Assembly: GCA_903864435.1 (NCBI GenBank)
Contig: CAIPFY010000102.1
Coordinates: 1-37,723 of the forward strand
Source: an uncultured Chloroflexota bacterium
GTDB taxonomy: Bacteria > Chloroflexota > Anaerolineae > Aggregatilineales > Phototrophicaceae
DNA: 37,723 nt
Direction: 5' to 3'
How positions within the stretch are numbered: position 1 is the stretch's first letter; each line of letters opens with the position of its first letter. A program made the position numbers and the translations under genes. The notes under the pieces are model-generated. The model had not been told where the DNA came from, ran no database searches, and saw nothing but the letters and a program-made list of their open reading frames with translations. Below are positions 33,811 through 37,723 of the stretch, in pieces.

Positions 33811-35049
33811 ATGCCCACGATTGATGAACAAGTTGATCTCCTGATGTCGGGTGCCGAATATGGCGATCCGCAGACGAAGGAAGCGATGCGCCGTGAACTG
33901 CGCGAGCGTTTGATCGAAGCGGAAAAGGCGGGACGGCCTTTGCGCGTGTATTGCGGCTACGATCCGCGCACGGCTGATTTGCATCTCGGTCATACCATCA
34001 CCATGCGTAAGTTGCGCCAGTTTCAGGAACTCGGTCATGATGTGACGTTCTTGATTGGCAGTTTCACCAGTTTGATTGGCGATCCTTCCGATAAGGATAA
34101 GGCACGCGATCAACTGACGCGGGAACAGGTGGAAGTGAATGCCCGTACCTACTCGAATCAGGCGTTCAAGATTCTCGACCCGAATTTAACCCGCGTGCGG
34201 TTCAATGATGAATGGCTGTCCACGCTGGATTTTGCTGACATCATCCGGTTGGCGAGCAACTTCACGGTGCAGCAGTTCCTTGTGCGCGAGAACTTCAAGA
34301 AGCGGCTGGATGCGGGCGAGCCGATTTACTTGCACGAATTGTTCTACGGCTTGATGCAAGGCTACGACGCGGTGGCGCAGGAAACCGATGTGCAAATCGG
34401 TGGGCAGGATCAGTTGTTCAACATCCTTGTTGCGGGGCGTAAGCTGCAAGAAGGGTTAGGGCAGCGTCCGCAGGTGGCGATCATCATGGGCGAAAGCCTG
34501 CCCGGTACCGATGGCGAAATCAAAATGAGCAAGAGCCTCGGCAACCACATCCCGATTCTGGCGGAACCTTGGGATATGTTCGGGAAGGTGATGAGCGTGC
34601 CGGATAAGGCCATGCCTATCTACCACAAGCTGATTCTGGGGTGGTCGCCTACTGAGGTGGTTCAGTTGGAGAAGGAACTGGCTTCTGGCACGCTGCATCC
34701 GAACGAAGTGAAGATGAATCTGGCACGGAAAATCGTCACGATTTTCCATAGCGCAGAGGCCGCTGATGGCGCACAGAAGCGGTGGGACGAGGTTTTCCGC
34801 AGTCATGGGGGTATCCCGGAAGATATTCCCGAAGAAGTGCTGGCGGAGGCCGAAAAAGTGGTGGATATTTTGCGGCGGCTGAACATGGTCGGCAGCGGCG
34901 GCGAGGCCAAGCGCCTGATGCAGCAGAACGGCGTGCGCTTGAACGAGCATCCGGTGACGGACGCGCAGGCCAGTGTGACACTGGATATGCTCCCAGCGGT
35001 GTTACAAGTGGGCAAGCGCAAGTTTGTGCGGTTGGTGGCGAAAGCCTAG
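33811..35049 (+). CDS. tyrS: Tyrosyl-tRNA synthetase
   Basis: A 412-residue class I synthetase that charges tRNA-Tyr. The HIGH-type motif is HLGH (residues 58-61 in YDPRTADLHLGHT) and the KMSKS motif is intact (residues 238-242). GQDQLFNILVAGRKLQ binds tyrosine and the 2' end of ATP in this family. A C-terminal S4 RNA-binding domain (about 350-412) is present. The length and HLGH pattern place it in the bacterial type with a long N-terminal extension before the HIGH motif. The ATG at 33811 has TAGGAA about 8 bases upstream; the frame is open further upstream, but that part overlaps the previous gene. A strong terminator follows. Confidence 0.96.
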   Translation: MPTIDEQVDLLMSGAEYGDPQTKEAMRRELRERLIEAEKAGRPLRVYCGYDPRTADLHLGHTITMRKLRQFQELGHDVTFLIGSFTSLIGDPSDKDKARDQLTREQVEVNARTYSNQAFKILDPNLTRVRFNDEWLSTLDFADIIRLASNFTVQQFLVRENFKKRLDAGEPIYLHELFYGLMQGYDAVAQETDVQIGGQDQLFNILVAGRKLQEGLGQRPQVAIIMGESLPGTDGEIKMSKSLGNHIPILAEPWDMFGKVMSVPDKAMPIYHKLILGWSPTEVVQLEKELASGTLHPNEVKMNLARKIVTIFHSAEAADGAQKRWDEVFRSHGGIPEDIPEEVLAEAEKVVDILRRLNMVGSGGEAKRLMQQNGVRLNEHPVTDAQASVTLDMLPAVLQVGKRKFVRLVAKA

Positions 35050-35074
35050 CGTAACCGCAGGTGATGCGATGAGG

Positions 35075-35115
35075 CAGGTTCGCTTTTCAAACCGGAAAAG
35101 CGAACCTGTTTTTTT
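35075..35115 (+). terminator. Rho-independent terminator of tyrS
   Basis: A perfect 14-base stem (35075-35088 with 35095-35108) and 6-base loop are followed by seven T. The T run overlaps the stop codon of the convergent TauE/SafE gene. Confidence 0.95.
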
Positions 35116-35869
35116 AGCGACCGGGGGGCGTGTAAAACAGCAAGAACATCCCCATGATGCACAGCAGAACGAGCATAAAACGCTCGAAGATGACCGGATT
35201 AATCCACTTTACGAATTTGCGCCCCAACCACACCCCGACAGGAATAATGGGCAGCGCCCACAAGATGCTGAGGATGTCATTTGTGGTCAGCACACCGGTG
35301 ATAAACACCCCCGGCAGCTTGAGCGCATTCACAATGGCAAAAAAGAGCGTGGTTGTGCCGATGAATACCAGCGGCGTGACTCCCTGTAGCAGCATGTAGG
35401 CGGTGAAGGGCGGCGCTCCGACATTCGCCAGCGCCGACCCGAAGCCGGATGTCCAGCCTGCCAGATAAGCATGCCAGTCGCGGTGCTGGTACTGGACGGT
35501 GTTCAAATGGTCATTGATGAGCTTGAAGATGACGACGGCCAGCGTGAAGGCGCCGAGGATGCGCCGAAACAACATGTCTTGATCTTTGAGCGCACCGAGT
35601 AGGATGCTGCCCATAATCACGCCGAGTACACCCATCGGCAGCATGAGCTTGACGATCTTGATGTCCCATGTTTTCCAATAGCTGCGGAGCGCGAAAATAT
35701 CCGCGAAGATTAGTAGGGGCAGCACGATGCCGGTGGCCTGTGGCGCGGGCATGATGAGGCTGAGCAACGGCGTGAGCATGGCAACGGGTACTGGTCCGCC
35801 GAAGCCGCCTTTGGAAAGGCCGATCATCAGACTGGCGAGAATGACAATGACAATATAAGTTGGCGCCAT
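35114..35869 (-). CDS. TauE/SafE family sulfite/sulfonate exporter-like permease
   Basis: The 251-residue protein has about eight membrane helices in two similar halves. MIGLSKGGFGGPVPVAMLTP near the N-terminus and WTSGFGSALANVGAPPFTAY in the second half are the paired family signatures. Members move small anions such as sulfite, sulfoacetate or organic acids; the substrate here is not known. I chose the only ATG at the N-terminus (35869); a GTG at 35914 is in frame but would add a proline-rich tail and overlaps the previous gene's terminator. The ribosome site is weak. It lies between the convergent tyrS and a minus-strand terminator, so it has its own transcript. Confidence 0.85.
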   Translation of the reverse strand: MAPTYIVIVILASLMIGLSKGGFGGPVPVAMLTPLLSLIMPAPQATGIVLPLLIFADIFALRSYWKTWDIKIVKLMLPMGVLGVIMGSILLGALKDQDMLFRRILGAFTLAVVIFKLINDHLNTVQYQHRDWHAYLAGWTSGFGSALANVGAPPFTAYMLLQGVTPLVFIGTTTLFFAIVNALKLPGVFITGVLTTNDILSILWALPIIPVGVWLGRKFVKWINPVIFERFMLVLLCIMGMFLLFYTPPGR

Positions 35870-35913
35870 CAGTTTATCATTTCGGGGTAGGGCAGGGGGG
35901 ACTGCCGGAAGCA

Positions 35914-35940
35914 CATAAAACAGCCCGCCGAAGCGGGCTT
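35914..35940 (-). terminator. Terminator of the cyclic-nucleotide-binding-domain gene
   Basis: On the minus strand AGCCCGC-TTCG-GCGGGCT (35922-35939) forms a 7-base stem with a stable tetraloop followed by GTTTTAT. It ends the transcript of the gene at 35973-36461. Confidence 0.8.
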
Positions 35941-35972
35941 GTGTGATTCAAATGACCGTCGCGGTGTCGCAC

Positions 35973-36461
35973 TTATTCTGAGCGCGGCGCCCATGTGAGT
36001 TGTTCGCGCACCTGTAGGTCGGTGTGGCGAATCTTCATGGCGAGATCGGCTGCGAGGTTGCGCATTAAGCGATACCCAAGTTGCGGGTAGGTGTCGCAGA
36101 GCAGCATGAGCTTGTCGCGGGGGATGCTGATGAGGCGGGTGTCCTGCTTACTACAATGGGCACCTGCCGAACGCAGCCCTTCATCTACCAGCGAGACTTC
36201 GCCAAACGATTGACCCCGGCGCAGGGTGGCAATCGCAAAAGGTTTGCCGCCGTCTTTTTTGCCTAGCAGCGCCGGATTGACCATGATTTCAACTTCGCCA
36301 TTGGCGATGACATATAACTCGGTTCCGGGCGTGTTTTCTTCAAAGACGACATCGCCCTCGCTATATGCTTTTTCGCTGCAAATAGAAGCGACCAATTCCA
36401 ACTGGGTGTTGGTTAGCTCGTAGAAAATATCAGCCTGCTTGAGGAGGGTGATAAAAGACAT
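35973..36461 (-). CDS. Stand-alone cyclic-nucleotide-binding-domain protein
   Basis: The 162-residue protein is essentially one cNMP-binding fold: LTNTQLELVASICSEKAYSEG, GTELYVIANGEVEIMVN and the phosphate-binding cassette FGEVSLVDEGLRSAG (Glu88, Arg97). An extra loop with GKKDGGKP sits before the cassette. After a C-terminal helix (RLMRNLAADLAMKIR) there is no DNA-binding domain, so it is not a classical CRP/FNR regulator; it may bind a partner protein. The ATG at 36461 has AGGAG (36468-36472) 6 bases away; a much longer in-frame extension upstream overlaps rtcB and is not credible. It is transcribed divergently from the rtcB-like gene. Confidence 0.87.
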   Translation of the reverse strand: MSFITLLKQADIFYELTNTQLELVASICSEKAYSEGDVVFEENTPGTELYVIANGEVEIMVNPALLGKKDGGKPFAIATLRRGQSFGEVSLVDEGLRSAGAHCSKQDTRLISIPRDKLMLLCDTYPQLGYRLMRNLAADLAMKIRHTDLQVREQLTWAPRSE

Positions 36462-36509
36462 TTGCGACTCCTGCTCCCTGACCCCATAGGGGGATGATAA
36501 GCTACGTTC

Positions 36510-36538
36510 ATTGTAACAGAGAAATCCATTGCTTAAAA
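36510..36538 (-). promoter_or_regulatory. Possible promoter of the cNMP-binding protein gene
   Basis: On the minus strand TACAAT (36515-36510) lies 17 bases from TTTTAA (36538-36533). The -10 is good, the -35 weak. Confidence 0.4.
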
Positions 36539-36566
36539 GGAAGCCACTCCCCGAATGATTCCGGTC

Positions 36567-36595
36567 TTGAATTATCCTTTGTGACCCCTTATGAT
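36567..36595 (+). promoter_or_regulatory. Sigma-70-type promoter of the rtcB-like gene
   Basis: TTGAAT (36567-36572) and TATGAT (36590-36595) are 17 bases apart and 30 bases upstream of the ATG. It runs divergently from the promoter of the neighbouring gene. Confidence 0.6.
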
Positions 36596-36625
36596 CTTTT
36601 GTAATCGAGTATATTGAGATGAAAC

Positions 36626-37723
36626 ATGAACCTGTACGATGAAGACCTGCGTTCAGCGCCGTTGGAATACCGGGTGTGGGGCGCAGACCAGATTGACCAA
36701 GAGTCTCGCAACCAGATGGATGCGGCGATGCGCTTGCCCATTTCGGTTGCCGGGGCATTGATGCCGGACGCTCATGTGGGCTACGGGTTGCCCATCGGTG
36801 GGGTGCTGGCGGTTGAGGGCGCGGTTATTCCGTATGCGGTGGGCGTGGATATTGCCTGCCGGGTGCGGTTGTCCGTCTTTGCGGTTTCGCCGATTCTGAT
36901 TAAGCAGAAGCCCGCGCAGTTCAAAAATGCGCTGCGCGAGAATACGCGGTTTGGCGCAGGAAAAACATGGGGCGGATCGCAGCGAGCCGCCCATCCTGTG
37001 CTGGACGATGCGGCATGGACTACGAATAAGTTCTTGCGGTCACTTCATGATCTGGCGGCTAACCAACTGGGAACCAGCGGTTCCGGGAATCATTTCGTGG
37101 ATTGGGGCGGGCTGCATCTGGAACAGGCCGATGCGGAGTTAGGGCTGGAAGCGGGTGATTATCTGGCGCTGCTTTCGCACAGCGGTTCGCGGGGGGTGGG
37201 CTTTCGGATTGCGAACCATTATTCGGAAGCGGCGATGAAGCTACATCCGAATCTGGATAAGAGCGTTCGCCATCTGGCATGGTTGCCGCTGGAATGGCAA
37301 GAGGGGCATGACTACTGGTTGGCGATGGAATTGGCGGGGCGGTTTGCGGCGGCGAACCATGCGGTCATTCATCAACGGGTGGCGAAGGCGGTGGGCTTGA
37401 AAGTGGCTGCGGTGATTGAGAACCATCACAATTTTGCATGGAAAGAACGCCTGCAATTCCCTGCGGGGTTCGCGGATGCTGACCGCGAGGTGATTGTTCA
37501 CCGTAAGGGGGCGACTCCGGCGGGGGCGGGTGTTCTGGGTGTCATTCCCGGTTCGATGGCTGATCCGGGTTTTGTAGTACGTGGCATCGGGAATGCGGCG
37601 GCATTGAATTCGGCTGCACACGGGGCAGGCCGCGCCATGAGTCGCAGCGCGGCGACGAAATCTATCACGAAGTCTGAGCGCGACCGCTATTTGAAGGCGC
37701 GTGGTGTGACTTTGCTGGGAGGC
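36626..37723 (+). CDS. rtcB: RtcB-family RNA ligase, 3' partial
   Basis: Reading from the ATG at 36626 gives 366 codons, open to the window end. RtcB joins RNA 2',3'-cyclic-phosphate (or 3'-phosphate) ends to 5'-OH ends using GTP and Mn2+. The metal-site residues are visible: Asp75 and Cys78 in VGVDIACRVR, His156 in SGSGNHF, His185 in LLSHSGSRG and His267/His268 in ENHHNF. PDAHVGYGLPIGGV and VHRKGATPAG are also conserved. The histidine that is guanylylated in known RtcB enzymes corresponds to His332 in AAHGAGRAMSR. VDIACRV in place of VDIGCGM marks a bacterial side branch of the family. No RtcA or RtcR is seen. GAGATGA upstream is a modest ribosome site. Confidence 0.92.
   Translation, partial: MNLYDEDLRSAPLEYRVWGADQIDQESRNQMDAAMRLPISVAGALMPDAHVGYGLPIGGVLAVEGAVIPYAVGVDIACRVRLSVFAVSPILIKQKPAQFKNALRENTRFGAGKTWGGSQRAAHPVLDDAAWTTNKFLRSLHDLAANQLGTSGSGNHFVDWGGLHLEQADAELGLEAGDYLALLSHSGSRGVGFRIANHYSEAAMKLHPNLDKSVRHLAWLPLEWQEGHDYWLAMELAGRFAAANHAVIHQRVAKAVGLKVAAVIENHHNFAWKERLQFPAGFADADREVIVHRKGATPAGAGVLGVIPGSMADPGFVVRGIGNAAALNSAAHGAGRAMSRSAATKSITKSERDRYLKARGVTLLGG

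Noticed and set aside
35870-35914. GTG start for the TauE/SafE permease
   Set aside because: It would add a proline-rich stretch before the first membrane helix and lies next to the terminator of the preceding gene; the ATG at 35869 begins directly at the helix.
36462-36758. Long in-frame N-terminal extension of the cNMP-binding protein
   Set aside because: It would overlap the start of the rtcB-like gene on the other strand, has no domain-like composition, and the ATG at 36461 has a good ribosome site.

Overview
The window looks like a stretch of ordinary chromosome from a GC-rich heterotrophic bacterium, most likely a Chloroflexota (Anaerolineae-like) organism. The reasons are the blend of genes: a heterodimeric ABC exporter, ABC-2 exporters, sugar ABC importers with oversized permeases, an SUMF1-type lipoprotein and formate-THF ligase. 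This placement is an inference from gene content and style, not from a marker gene. I see no rRNA, tRNA, CRISPR array, insertion sequence or phage gene. Coding density is high and no gene-free stretch exceeds about 250 bases.

Layout. 1-3458: two-gene heterodimeric ABC exporter (the first gene is cut by the window edge), closed by a terminator. 3628-4830: MFS transporter, convergent with 4827-8618, a tightly coupled minus-strand pair (S9 peptidase, then an AMP-forming acyl-CoA synthetase). 8728-8816: a long imperfect inverted repeat. 8842-11076: minus-strand EamA transporter and ornithine aminotransferase. 11224-14582: plus-strand ABC-2 exporter (ATPase and two permeases) followed by a YhhN/TMEM86 lysoplasmalogenase-like membrane protein. 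14639-16361: ring-cleaving dioxygenase/hydrolase pair resembling mhqE-mhqD. 16478-17344: secreted trypsin-like protease. 17543-19258: fhs. 19322-20419: minus-strand receiver-histidine kinase.

20651-32804 is a carbohydrate and glycerol block on the plus strand. It holds a cytoplasmic GH2 glycosidase, then glpK - PfkB kinase - glpD (glycerol to DHAP with an embedded sugar kinase of unknown substrate), then a LacI-family regulator with two palindromic operators upstream, a sugar-binding protein and two permeases. Both permeases are enlarged: the MalF-like one has about 215 extra N-terminal residues with membrane helices, and the MalG-like one has about 130 residues inserted in its first extracytoplasmic loop. 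No ATPase gene accompanies them, so one must be supplied from elsewhere.

32945-37723: SUMF1-domain lipoprotein, tyrS, a minus-strand TauE/SafE permease, a minus-strand stand-alone cyclic-nucleotide-binding-domain protein, and divergently from it an rtcB-like RNA ligase cut by the window end.

The signals I consider most worth following are: the importer with two enlarged permeases; the LacI promoter region, where promoter, operator and a terminator-like hairpin overlap; the protease whose predicted signal-peptidase cut would directly expose a trypsin-type Ile N-terminus; and the PfkB kinase inside the glycerol operon.
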